From NCBI RefSeq assembly GCF_037325665.1, contig NC_090246.1, positions 37,283,317 to 37,347,316 on the forward strand: a DNA stretch of 64,000 nucleotides. The letters are read 5' to 3'. Positions within the stretch are counted from its first letter, which is position 1, and every line of letters begins with the position of its first letter. Below the pieces are notes generated by a model that had not been told where the DNA came from, searched no databases, and saw only the letters and a program-made list of their open reading frames with translations. The stretch is from Littorina saxatilis (lineage: Eukaryota; Mollusca; Gastropoda; Littorinimorpha; Littorinidae). Both the position numbers and the translations under genes were made by a program. Of the stretch, positions 1 through 10,758 are shown piece by piece.

Positions 1-64
1 GTTGTAAAACAATACCTTTATTATGTATTTTGGGGAAATAAGTAAGTACGCACTTTTAGTTCTT

Positions 65-487
65 TAATCAATCAATCAATGAGGCTTATATCGCGCATAT
101 TCCGTGGGTACAGTTCTAGGCGCTCTGCAGTGATGCCGTGTGAGATGAAATTTTATAGGGCCAGTAGATTGCAGCCATGTCGGCGCATATTTACCTTTCA
201 CGGCCTTATTCCAAGTCACACGGGTATGGTAGACAATTATTAACTGTGCCTAAGCAATTTTGCCAGGAAAGACCCTTTTGTCAATCGTGGGATCTTTAAC
301 GTGCACACCCAATGTAGTATACACGGGGGGTGGTTCGGACACCGAAGAGAGTCTGCACACAAAGTTGACTCTGTGAAATAAATTTCCGCCGAACCTGGGA
401 TCGAACTCGCGCTGACAGCGGCCAACTGAATACAAATCCAGCGCGCTACCAACTGAGCATTGACTACCAGCGCGCTACCAACTGAGC
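65..487 (-). repeat. tRNA-derived SINE (head H1, tail T1)
   Basis: Read on the minus strand it opens with a tRNA-like head (box A TAGCGCGCTGG after GCTCAGTTGG; box B GAGTTCGATCC), then a core with GTGCACGTTAAAGATCCCAC, and ends in ATTGATTGATT. The head end is duplicated: the 20 bases around 436-455 recur at 468-487. Mollusc SINEs of this modular kind are known; the family name is not assigned here. Confidence 0.75.
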
Positions 488-539
488 TTTAACTACATCT
501 GACTGTTAAACTCTCTTTTGTCTTCTCACACACATATAT

Positions 540-778
540 ATGAACTAGAGGAATACCCGGCTTCGCCGGGGTGAATCGCGAGACAGAGACAGACAGCGTG
601 GCGGTTCACCACAATCACCTTTGAAGGCGAAGTCCTGTCAAATGGGATTGAGAATTTTAGAGCTTATTTCTTAGCCCTATATTATCTGTTATGGCTTCTC
701 AAATGCCAGAACATACACACAGACAAAAGCCGCCAGACCCCATCACAAACAGAACTCTACAATCCACAGGTGTTGCCT

Positions 779-845
<67 letters not shown>

Positions 846-1300
846 CACAGACACAGAAGCCGTATATATCTATCTATATCTATAAATATATAGAGATAGA
901 TGACAGTGGATTTTTTGATGAATAGATTCGACCTTTGCACTTTTACAGTGAGGACAACTTACGGGTACATGCAAGGAAAGCCCACAACTTCTAAGGCGAA
1001 CAACTCTGCAGAGTCTGCTGTGAAGGGCGACGGTAGTCTCCCTGTCACACTCGACCCCCTTTGAATGAATACTGACACACCGAAGCCGCTAGACCACATC
1101 ACAAACAGAACTCTACAATCCACAGGTGTTGCCCACACACACACACAAACACACACAGAGAAGCCGTATATATATATGTATATCTATATCTCTAAATATA
1201 TAGAGATAGATGACGGTGTATTTTTCGCGTGGCTATAAATTGATTCGACCTTTTCACTTTTACAGTAAGGACAACTTACGGGTGCAATCGTGACATTCTA
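540..1300. repeat. Tandem ~350 bp repeat with embedded (CA)n
   Basis: Two copies of a unit lie at about 735-970 and 1085-1280. Both run from CAGAACTCTACAATCCACAG through a CA tract, an ATATAGAGATAGATGA block, and TTTTACAGTRAGGACAACTTACGGGT. A short GC hairpin (CCCGGCTTCGCCGGGG) lies at 557-573. The whole stretch is noncoding and sits in the last visible intron of receptor gene A. Confidence 0.7.
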
Positions 1301-1559
1301 AAAATAGTAACGTAGTAACGGGAATATGGATTGACGCCACACGAAGGAAGGGAGATAAACGCTGAAAACACTGGAGAAGATAAGGAAGAGTTACTGGGAA
1401 TGGATCCAGAGAAAAACAAAGAAAAACCAAAATCGGTTCAGCGCTGCGCGCTGAGATCACGTGTTGAAATATCTCATCGATGAGGTTGTGTCCGGGGTGT
1501 AGCTGAATACGGTCTCCAAATTTGAAAAAGATCCACCGAGAACTTTGGCCGTGCATCGC

Positions 1560-1622
<63 letters not shown>

Positions 1623-1660
1623 GACACAAGTCGTATATATATATATATATATATATAGAT
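1560..1660. repeat. (CA)n and (TA)n microsatellite
   Basis: A pure CA run of about 57 bases is followed by CAGACAGACACAAGTCG and a TA run. A G-rich GGGGTGT stretch follows at 1710-1752. Simple sequence only. Confidence 0.95.
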
Positions 1661-1818
1661 GCGCCCAGTTTTCTTTGAATATCGGGATATCCTCGTAGGG
1701 CCTATGGGCAGGGGGTGGGGTGTGTGTGTGGGGTGGGGGTGGGGTGGGGGGGTATAACGAGCGGCAGTTTCCGAACTCACATCAATTTAAAGAAAGACAG
1801 GCAGATAGTTGCTCTTAC

Positions 1819-4800
1819 CTGCTTGTTACCACATTCAGACTGATAGGACGAGCACTGGGGAAAGACGCAGAATTCCTCGTCACTTTCGTCAAAGCAGTCG
1901 GGACGGTAATCGCACACCAAAGTGTACGGCACGATTCTTTGCCCTCTCTTACACTTGAAAGTTGCAGGGGGTGACATCACTACACTCTCCAAGACTCCTG
2001 GGACTGTTGTTTTCTCGATTTCGCTGTCATCATTTTTGCAGTCCCAGCATGCACTCTCCACATCACACCAGAGAAACGCGTGTACCACGTGGCCGCTAGG
2101 ACACGTCACATACGTAAATGGAAGGGTGGTGTTTTCTAAAGTCACGCTTGCCAGGGTCGGAACCTTGGATCCTTTAAGCGACGCTGGTCTTGACTCTGAA
2201 TGGTAATATCTTACACTTTAATGTTGTAAATTGTAAATGTAAATTCACACGCTTTTCTCGAATATAACTCAAAGCTCACTATCAAATGCTATTATCTGTT
2301 AAAAATCACGTTTATCAACGCAAAAAAGTATTCGAGTGTTGTTAATTGAGGGAATGAGCTGTCGAATAGTGTGCATATTTGGTCATGCGTGTTATAGTCA
2401 AAGAAAAAGCCTACACTTGGCATGGCTGCCATTTTTGAGAGATTTAGCTTTCGGACCTTTACTATACTCAAAATGGCCGCGCCGAGGCTTTCCTTCAAAA
2501 TTACATAAATGAAACGCATTTTTTCAGTTAATTCCGTAACACATATAGAAGTTTCAATGACTTTTTACGCTTTTTATAAGAGCAAGTTATACAAATCCAG
2601 ACGGTTATATTTTGCATCAGAAGAACTTTTCTGAATTTACAACGCAAAAGTTCAAAGATCCGTCCTACCTTTTTCTCTGATTTCACACAAAATATGATAG
2701 GCGAGATGGCCTTCGGCTCCACAGCGTTCCATGAAAAAGGCGGCGTCCTCTTTGGTATAAACGGCGGCACAGAACGGTGAGGGGATAGGGAAGATGAGTT
2801 GCTTGAGCATTAGAAATGCTGTGACTCCATCGTCCCAGCGAGCTATTTGTCGATATCTGAAAGTGATTAAGGTTCGTACAGTCACAAATCAAAGATGATT
2901 TGGTAATTCCGCAGTGATATTTTCAGATTTATAAAACAAATCGAGAAAATGATTCATGAACAATTGTCCAATATAGGGTGACCCAACAATGCAACCCACA
3001 AAATTGCTGATAACTTCTACATCTGTTCTACGAATTCCTTCATATTTGATTTACTTTTACTTCCGATAATAGATAAACTGTTCACATAGTTGCAAGCTTG
3101 TAGGTCAAATGGTCTGACTTTTATTTATCATGTTTCAAACATTATCCAATTTTCAGGGATCGTTTCACCAGTGCAAGCTTTGTTGTTATATGGTTGCCAC
3201 ACTAACCACCCGATTTAAACCCACCAGATTTGTACTTTTTTGGTTATCTGAAGTTCTGAATGTACATAAAAATCACTAGATCATCTGCGACTTTTAGACA
3301 GCAACCCATATGTTACAGCCAGGTTCACAGTAATCCCAATCGACGATTCCACAAGGGTTGGTGGGAACATATTTTTTGAGAGATCATTAAAGTCGAACAA
3401 GTTGACCTACAGACCACAAACTTTGTAGAATGATATGCACAAACTGAACTTAATGCACCGCAACAAATTAATCTAAATATTTGGCTGTTGAACTCAAATT
3501 GGCAGAAAAAATGACACTGCAATTTACGCAGACAAACTTGTCATGTGCTTCGTGTAAACGTGGTTGAGACACACCCTTTCGCTAGTGACTGGCCTGTAAT
3601 GTCACGTGAGAAAGAGTCCCCACGTGACATCATTTCACACGTGCATAAATAGTATAGGCCAGTCACTGGCTGGAGGGTGTGTCTCAAACACGTGTACAGG
3701 AAGCATATAGCACATTTTGCTTGCGAAAATGCAAAGGATACTCACTTTTTCAGAACCTATGCAAACCCAAAAATCGTCTATTGCTGTCTTCAAGTTACCA
3801 ATTGTCTAAGTTTGGATTTTAGTATAATAGGTCCTTCAGATAACGAGAAAAGTAAATGCCTGGAGGCTTTAAATCCGGTGAGTCTGACTAGCACACAATG
3901 TAAAACCTCGTAATTGGACAGATGTAGAAGTTATCAGCATCTGTGTGGGCTGCATTCTCTTTGTCACTCTTTATCTCAGATTAACAACAGTGGTTTGAAG
4001 GAAATGTATTCGTCAAAAATTGGCTCCTATGCACAGATTGCATCCAGACTCTTGATTCTTGATATGAGTCCAAGTGGATGGACTTATACTTTAGGCCTAT
4101 TATATGCAATTTATATCGCGCACATATCTCAACCACGGATTCAAGGCGCAGGGATTTATTTATGCCGTGTGAGATGGAATTTTTTACACAATATATCACG
4201 CATTCACATCGGCCAGCAAACCTCAAGCCTATTAGGGCGAGCATTCACCTTTCACGGCCTATTATTCCAAGTCACACGGGTATTTGGTGGACATTTTTAT
4301 CTATGCCTATACAATTTTGCCAGGAAAGACCCTTTTGTCAATCGTGGGATCTTTAACGTGCACACCCCAATGTAGTGTACACGAAGCGACCTCGGATTTT
4401 CGTCTCATCCGAAAGACTAGCACTTGAACCCACCACCTAGGTTAGGAAAGGGGAGAGAAAATTGCTAACGCCCTGACCCAGGGTCGAACTCGCAACCTCT
4501 CGCTTCCGAGGCAAGTGCGCTTACCACTCGGCCACCCAGACCATACTATGCCAAAGTCTGGCCAGATCAGTCCGAGATGGTGAGCCGAATTGTTTACACG
4601 TGAAGGACAGAGCAATTTGAATACTCTCGCGGTGTCATGGGCCGATAACCTATTCACGTATTATACACAGATCGTCAAGAGTTCTGCCTACGCACATGTG
4701 AGAGAGTGTAAAAGATGCCGACAGGACCCCGACGTGAACTAGAAGATTCCATGATCGACGAAGAAGAACAAGGTCTATAACTTTAAGCCATTCTTCGTCA

Positions 4801-7800
4801 CTGCCAAGATTTGCCAGGTGGCCGCCAATATTTCTGAAACACACACACACACACACATACACACACACCAGGTTCGAGTCTTTATCACTGCGTAGGACTT
4901 GCCTGTGTTTGAACACAAAATACTTATATCGTTCGAAGATTTTTACAAATCAAAAATAAAAACAGTGGATCAGTATGGTAACGCCAGGCTAGCCATAACC
5001 GTCTGCTGAGACCGGTCGAACTCGTCTCGCACTAAAGTCGAGCATGGAAACAGAGTTGCAATAAAGCAAATTTTAATTAAAATGCAGCATAACTATATCC
5101 TTTTGGATTCAGGAAATGAAACCATGCATTCATGTAATGGTTTTTGCAATTTAAATTTCAGGCAGAATTGTGATAAACACACCAATCAATCAATTTTCAA
5201 ATGCCCAAGCTGAACTGTATTCCCCGGGTCAAAGATGGTTTAAGGAAAGTGTCGATGAATTTGATTAAAAATACGGTCGACACAGTTACTCCTCGACATT
5301 TTTGTTTAAGGGATCGGTATGACGTCATAAAATGTATTCACACACATACATACACACACACACACACACACGCACACAAACGCACGCACACACACACACG
5401 CACACTGAAGGACAGACAGACTGAAACGTGTGTTTTAACTTCATGGTTGCTTATTACCTGCATTCTTGTTGGGAACTTGCCCACGAGCCACGACCGGGAA
5501 CTATTTTAACAGGCAGGTAGCAAGTGCCACCCACGAAGATCCCCATCTCTGAGTGACCCTCACGATAACACGTGGTGTACGGACAGTGGCTCTCGTCCTC
5601 ACCTTGACCACAGTCCTTGACCGTATTGCAGTCCAAGTGGACCCTGAAGTCCGACCAGTGAGGGATGCTGCAGTTCCACTGGCCGTGGTCATCTTGACGA
5701 GGTTGAGCTGAAGACTGTTCCGAAAACACAAAAGATTTGAAAAATTGGACAGAATGGAGAAAGAAAGACGTGACGGTCTTTGTGTCTGTGAGTGATAGTC
5801 CAGTGAGTCCGGCCCTAACACATTCCCATCATAACATCAAATTATCCAGATACACTGCTAATGTTCGAAAACTCAAGAGTCCAAAATCGAGAAAGGTGAG
5901 GTTATGGAAGGTTTAATAGTATAGACAGGACGAAACATTTACTAGAACTTCGACTTACTGTTTTTTTTAAGTGAACAAACTAGATACACAAGCAGACCTG
6001 GGAACCCATACGATTTCGCCGTATTTTGTACGTGTGATTGTCTAGAATATGAGCAGTACGGTCAGTGGAAAAAAATACGACTAGAAAAAGTCATAGACAA
6101 CGTTTCTTCACAAGCGCATCCCGAAGACGATCCAGTATTTTGACATATGATTACAGTTTTTGTCAGTAAACATTCAAAGAAGCATTTGTTTTAAACGCAC
6201 TGGTAAACATTATAAACGGTGCGACGGACGCGTGTGAAACATGTTTGAGCCATGGATGTTCAAATGCTGTGTGGAGTACGCTAATGTTTCAAGAAATACA
6301 CCAAATACAGAAATATTTCGAACATTGCAAACACTTGTCCATTATATGAGAATGTCAGAGCGACCACTATCAAGACTTTGCCTGATTATAATGATATTTC
6401 TGTTTTCTGTGTTATGTACGACAACAGCGACAAGTCACTCACTGAAAACAAAGCGATGTTTCATCAGATTCAAAGATTTATTTTAGACAGTAAACGTTTT
6501 GGTTAAGATCGAATGAATTGTTATCTTTTGGTTAGAAACTGACATAACAAATAAAATGGAATCTTAGACGAAGAAACATCAAGGGATAAGTGATCATCAT
6601 CTTCTTCTTCTTCTTCTTCGTTCATGAGCTTAGACTCCCACGTTCACTCATGTTTTTAGCACGAGTGGATTTTTACGTGTATGACCGTTTTTACCCTGCC
6701 ATTCAGGCAGCATACGCCGATTTCGGGGGAAAGCGATCATCAATCGGTAATGTTTGTCTGCTGTGTAATTAGTTAACTATTCTGACCTGAGCGGACGCTA
6801 GTACGACTTTACCTTATGAAAACTGTAGACAAGTCGAAATCCCATATAATGACTCATGAGGACAAAATTAGACATCTCGGTGCGAAAATGCACGCGCAGC
6901 AGGCGAGTGTCCAACAGCTGAGCAGGGGGCGGCAGGTCCTGACCACACAACACCCACACCACCTCCCGCTCCTCTCCCTTCACGACCTCCACCCTGTCCA
7001 TTTCTGTTTGAAAACAGTCCTCAGGACTCTCCAGTCTCCGTGGCCACAGGTCAAGGAATGGTAAGCTGACCATAATGAGCATGTTACGAGGTACCTGTAT
7101 TTCCACCCACGTGTCCAGCTTGGGAGGGTATGTGCTGAAGACTTGAGGGTCAAAGTTTGGACTTTGAATGAATCCTGGTGAAAGCAAAAACAAACAGGAT
7201 GAAGGCCTTCACCAAGGCAATCTGAGCAAGACAAAGATAGCATCAGCAACTTAACTGCATTACCCCCATGGCAACCCGCCCCCCCTCCCCCACCTCCATC
7301 ACCACCGGCACCACCCCTACCACCATCACCACCTCCAAACATAACCACCACCAACAACAGCAACAGCACAACAACCACCATCACATATACCACAACCATC
7401 ATCACCAACAACACTAAAAGCTGCAGCCGCAAGAACGCTCCAAGAACTTCTAACACCACATCAAAGTATTTTCTCATGGAGCTTAATCGAAAGCTGGTAA
7501 GTGAAAGATTGTGAGTGATGTGTAAACTGATCAACCAACACATCAATCAACCTGTCTGCTTAACAAAGGGCAAGCAAGAACAACACATATTTACCGTCTA
7601 TATTCAAGATAAAAATGTGTTGCTACGGTAACACTTCCCCAATGTTGCAATTTTAGCACTGAGCGAACCCTCGCTTTTATTTTTTACCCATATTTTTAGA
7701 CACCAATTGATGAAACAATTCATTCTTCTTGTCCCTCGCCACCGCTACAACCCTGACAGAAAGCGAGTAATCTCTCTTGAACACAACGTCACTGAGTGTC

Positions 7801-8681
7801 AACGTCACTCTCACAACGTTGGACGACGTCCAGAAATGAGGCCCAGGAGCTATAGCAATCCAGCAGCCATCTAACACTTTAGAGTTTTGCTGAGAGTCTA
7901 ACAGAGTCATGGAACTGTTGGGATGACAGGTTTGCTTGACAACGAGCACGTGAAGCACTGTGTTTTCTGCTCCCTCAATGTCAACAGAGCATTTGTTTGA
8001 CGCTTTGCTCAAGCTTTCCGAACCGGTATGTTGGTAGGCTATGAGAGTTTTTTCAGAGCGGATCTCACGAGAAGCGTTAGTCTTCAGACAGCTAAGCACA
8101 TCCGCAGTGTCAAAACTGACTTCGCTCCGTCGTGACGCATCATCAGAATCCAATGTCATTTGCTCTTCTGTCGGCATCGCCGCAAAACGCTTTTTTAAAG
8201 TAATCGTTGTGTGTGGAACATCTCGAGAAGAGTTTGGAGACACAGGATCAACAGATTCAACTTCAGCGTTCATATTTCGAGGTGTTGAAACGTTCAGCAC
8301 TGAAGCTCCAAGCTGAAACAGAATCAAGCTCATATTTTTCATGTCATGAGGCACCAACATGGTTGCTGATAAAGACTTTGGACTGTTCAGCGAACCATTT
8401 CCATCTAAAACTATGTGTGGCGTCTCACTGCCACGAACATGTCCGTTTGCTGACCCCAAAGACGTTGCAAGGGTTTCCGGTGAGGATCGAACGTTTTGCA
8501 GGAGTACCTCAGGGGTTGCAGAATCAACGTTGGTCAACATATTCCCTTGGGCGGTTGTAAGTTTGGTCCAAGCGGGAGTTTTTGTCTGAAACGCTGTAGA
8601 GTCGTTCCAGACAGGCAACCTTTCAAATGCTGTTGTGAGAGTGCACAACAGCAAACGAGAAGCTATCCACACAGTGAACAT
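1819..8681 (-). CDS. Receptor gene A: CUB/LDLa/C-type lectin ectodomain of an LGR-type GPCR, partial
   Basis: Six exons read on the minus strand: 8681-7688, 7174-6813, 5714-5458, 4833-4696, 2856-2669 and 2195-1819, all with AG/GT borders and matching phases, together 772 codons. The start is the ATG at 8681, because a signal peptide follows at once (MFTVWIASRLLLCTLTTA). Order of parts: a long Ser/Thr/Asn-rich stretch, a four-cysteine CUB-like module, a second CUB-like module (opens GFIQSPNFDP), an LDLa-like module (WNCSIPHWSDF onward), a C-type lectin domain spread over three exons (GGHLANL near its middle, CGAEGHL and HILCE near its end), then an LDLa with CDYRPDCFDESDEEFC. The last exon ends in phase 0 at CGNKQ, exactly where paralogue B enters its LDLa/LRR/7TM exon, so the rest lies beyond base 1. 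Family: GRL101-like LGR receptors with added CUB and lectin modules. Ligand unknown. Confidence 0.85.
2975..3970. mobile_element. Inverted-repeat DNA transposon relic with nested hairpin element
   Basis: The ends are inverted copies: AATGCAACCCACA followed by TTGCTGATAACTTCTACATCTG near 2990-3030, and its reverse complement near 3916-3955. No transposase is seen. It lies in an intron of gene A and carries a second element at 3547-3705. Confidence 0.6.
3547..3705. mobile_element. Palindromic MITE
   Basis: Arms of about 45 bases are inverted copies (GTTGAGACACACCC and TAGTGACTGGCCT on the left, AGGCCAGTCACTGG and GGGTGTGTCTCAA on the right). The short middle is itself a partial palindrome (CACGTGA and TCACGTG). 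No coding capacity. Confidence 0.75.
4110..4540 (-). repeat. tRNA-derived SINE (head H3, tail T1)
   Basis: The minus strand begins CTGGGTGGCCGAGTGGTAAG, a tRNA-Leu/Ser-like head with box B GAGTTCGACCC. It then carries the core GTGCACGTTAAAGATCCCAC also seen in the copy at 65-487 and a related AT-rich tail. The head differs from that copy, so the family is modular. It lies between gene A exons 2669-2856 and 4696-4833. Confidence 0.75.
4920..5335 (+). repeat. Diverged copy of the ~870 bp repeat family
   Basis: Weak but ordered similarity to the family at 25889-26700 and elsewhere: GGATTCAGGAAATGA, AATGCCCAAGCTGAACTGTATTCC, CAAAGATGG, TATGACGTCAT, then a CA tract (5339-5404). Probably an old member; low confidence. 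Confidence 0.35.
6597..6740 (-). repeat. 5'-truncated SINE (tail T2)
   Basis: The (TCT)n start followed by GTTCATGAGC, CACGAGTGGATTTTTACG and TATGACCGTTTTTACC matches the tail half of the SINE copies at 44102, 58367 and 59528. It stops inside the body, as truncated SINEs do. Confidence 0.75.
7260..7400. repeat. CCA/CAA-rich trinucleotide tract
   Basis: An imperfect ACC, CCA and CAA array in the first intron of gene A. It makes spurious low-complexity frames on the minus strand and shows no other feature. Confidence 0.7.
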
Positions 8682-9207
8682 GTTGCACCAGTTGACCTCA
8701 CTAAGATAGCGATGGTGCCACGCGTTTTGTAAACTGGTATCACTATGAGCAAGTCTTACCAAAGTTCATCACTCGCTGACAGCCTCAAGTCAAACTAAAT
8801 GCAGCCGCATGGTGAAAACTTTATTTCAATACACTGCAAATGCAAACACGACTGGCAGAGCTGGCTACTTCACGATTATCTTCCCTGGACACCGCACTTC
8901 AACATGTACCATAAAGGCAATTTTCCATTCAACGAGAACACCGTCAGACGTAGTGTTGGACACAAATGACCTTACGGTACCATTCACGTCAGTCACCTCT
9001 GCGATTTTTTTTTAAATTTGGAGAAGGTATCATTGGGGAATGATTGCGCAAAGGAAAGAGAAAGAGCTCCTTCACCGTTGTGCTTTTCTCTCTGATTGTT
9101 TCTCTCCCTCATCAAACCGAATATCTCTCCTACCCTTTATGCTCGTGCAGGCGCATCCACACACACCTAGCACTGCGCAGGCTAGCGCACACACATTGAT
9201 AAACACT

Positions 9208-9288
<81 letters not shown>

Positions 9289-9497
9289 ATACCTACAAAC
9301 ACTCACACACACACACGCACCGTGCACAGAAAAATACACACGCACATCAATAAACACACGCAATTACACGCACACAACGAATCACACAAACACACGGCAC
9401 ACACACACACACACACAACTACACACAACTACACACGAGTGCTCACGCGCAAGCAAAAGCAAATAGACACGCGCACATTAAAAACACGCGAACAATT

Positions 9498-9557
<60 letters not shown>

Positions 9558-9666
9558 TAAAACAATTCACATACACACACACAGACACACACACACACGC
9601 ACACACACACGCACGCACACACACACAATTAAAACAATTTTCACACACACACACACAATTAAAACA

Positions 9667-9707
<41 letters not shown>

Positions 9708-10758
9708 CACTTCAATCAATGTACACACACCCACACGCACACACAATTCTATTATTTGAAAATCCAACAAACAAAAAAACTCGTTTTTTCGATCTGAAAC
9801 TTAGCAGTACTAATCTGATCTTTTAACAAAGAAGAAATCTTGAGTTTTCTTAACGAGCTCCTGGTGTTCTTTGTTGAAACCTTGCTTGTATTTCCGTGTG
9901 AATGGGTTCAAGCCTTTTTGATTTTTTACGGCAACAGGATCTAGGAAGAAAATTCCTGGTTCTCTGCGCCAAAAAAATTCTGTGTTCTGGGCAAATTGTT
10001 CTCTCCCCTTATACGGGAAGCCTCTTCATACAACGGAGGTGAAAAGACGAAGCAGACCCATTAAAAAGAAAATAGAAGCAAGGCAAGTAAAATCAGACGT
10101 GCTATTTCAATAACTCCCTTGGGGGGTATACCAGAGTGAAAGAAAAGGTAACAATGATGGGAAAAGAATAGGGATGGAGGGTGAGCTGGAAAGTGTGTGT
10201 GTGTGTGTGTGGGGGGGGTGGGGGGTGAGAGGGCAACCAAGAAGTTGGACTGTTGTGGTTGCCAGGTCACGTTGGTGGTAAGGGGGTATGTTGCGGGTCG
10301 AACGTAAAACGATTCGTTCGAAGAAATAAGAACTGCCCCTACTTCATATGTGTGTGTGCGTGCTTGCGTGCGTGTGTGCGTGCGTGTGTGCGTGCGTGCG
10401 TACGTGCGTGTATGTGCTTATGTGTGTGTGTGTGTGTGTGTGTAAAACTTAAGATTATTAACAGCTATCAATAGATACTGGATTATAAATATAAGTGATG
10501 TTTTGTTAACTAAACCACAATCAATCGGGATAAATTGAAAACACAAGGAAACAAAACTAAGAAGTAAATAATAAACAGCCGTTCTAAGAAGAAATCTCCC
10601 ATATGTTTCATTTACTCGTCAGTTTTCCAGTTCTCTCGTGAACGCATTCATTCTTGCAATCATATCCTAGGCTTCCTTCCTCGTGTTTGATATCACCAGT
10701 GTCAGATTAGTATACCTGACCTGCACGGTTGACACGGGTATTCTACGAAGTGTTCGCT
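8682..10758. promoter_or_regulatory. Shared upstream region between divergent receptor genes A and B
   Basis: The two start codons at 8681 (minus) and 10759 (plus) face away from each other across 2.08 kb. No other gene is visible inside it. It holds a 0.5 kb CA-rich block (9200-9706), a (TG)n tract near 10197-10210 and a TGCG/TGTG stretch at 10349-10440. No TATA box or initiator could be assigned with confidence. A shared regulatory role is inferred from position only. Confidence 0.5.
9200..9745. repeat. Long compound CA-rich microsatellite
   Basis: Runs of (CA)n of 70 or more bases, interrupted by a recurring AATTAAAACAATT spacer at about 9555, 9627 and 9658. Open frames across it on both strands are low-complexity artefacts. 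Confidence 0.95.

Noticed and set aside
6980-7546. 188-codon minus-strand frame with Gly/Val runs
   Set aside because: It comes from CCA/CAA repeats and overlaps the gene A CUB exon in the wrong frame.
9200-9745. Possible CRISPR-like array (repeats with AATTAAAACAATT spacers)
   Set aside because: Eukaryotic compound microsatellite; the units are CA runs of uneven length with no spacer diversity.
9040-9759. 239-codon open frame rich in Thr/His
   Set aside because: It is the CA microsatellite read in frame; CA and GT tracts stay open in any frame.
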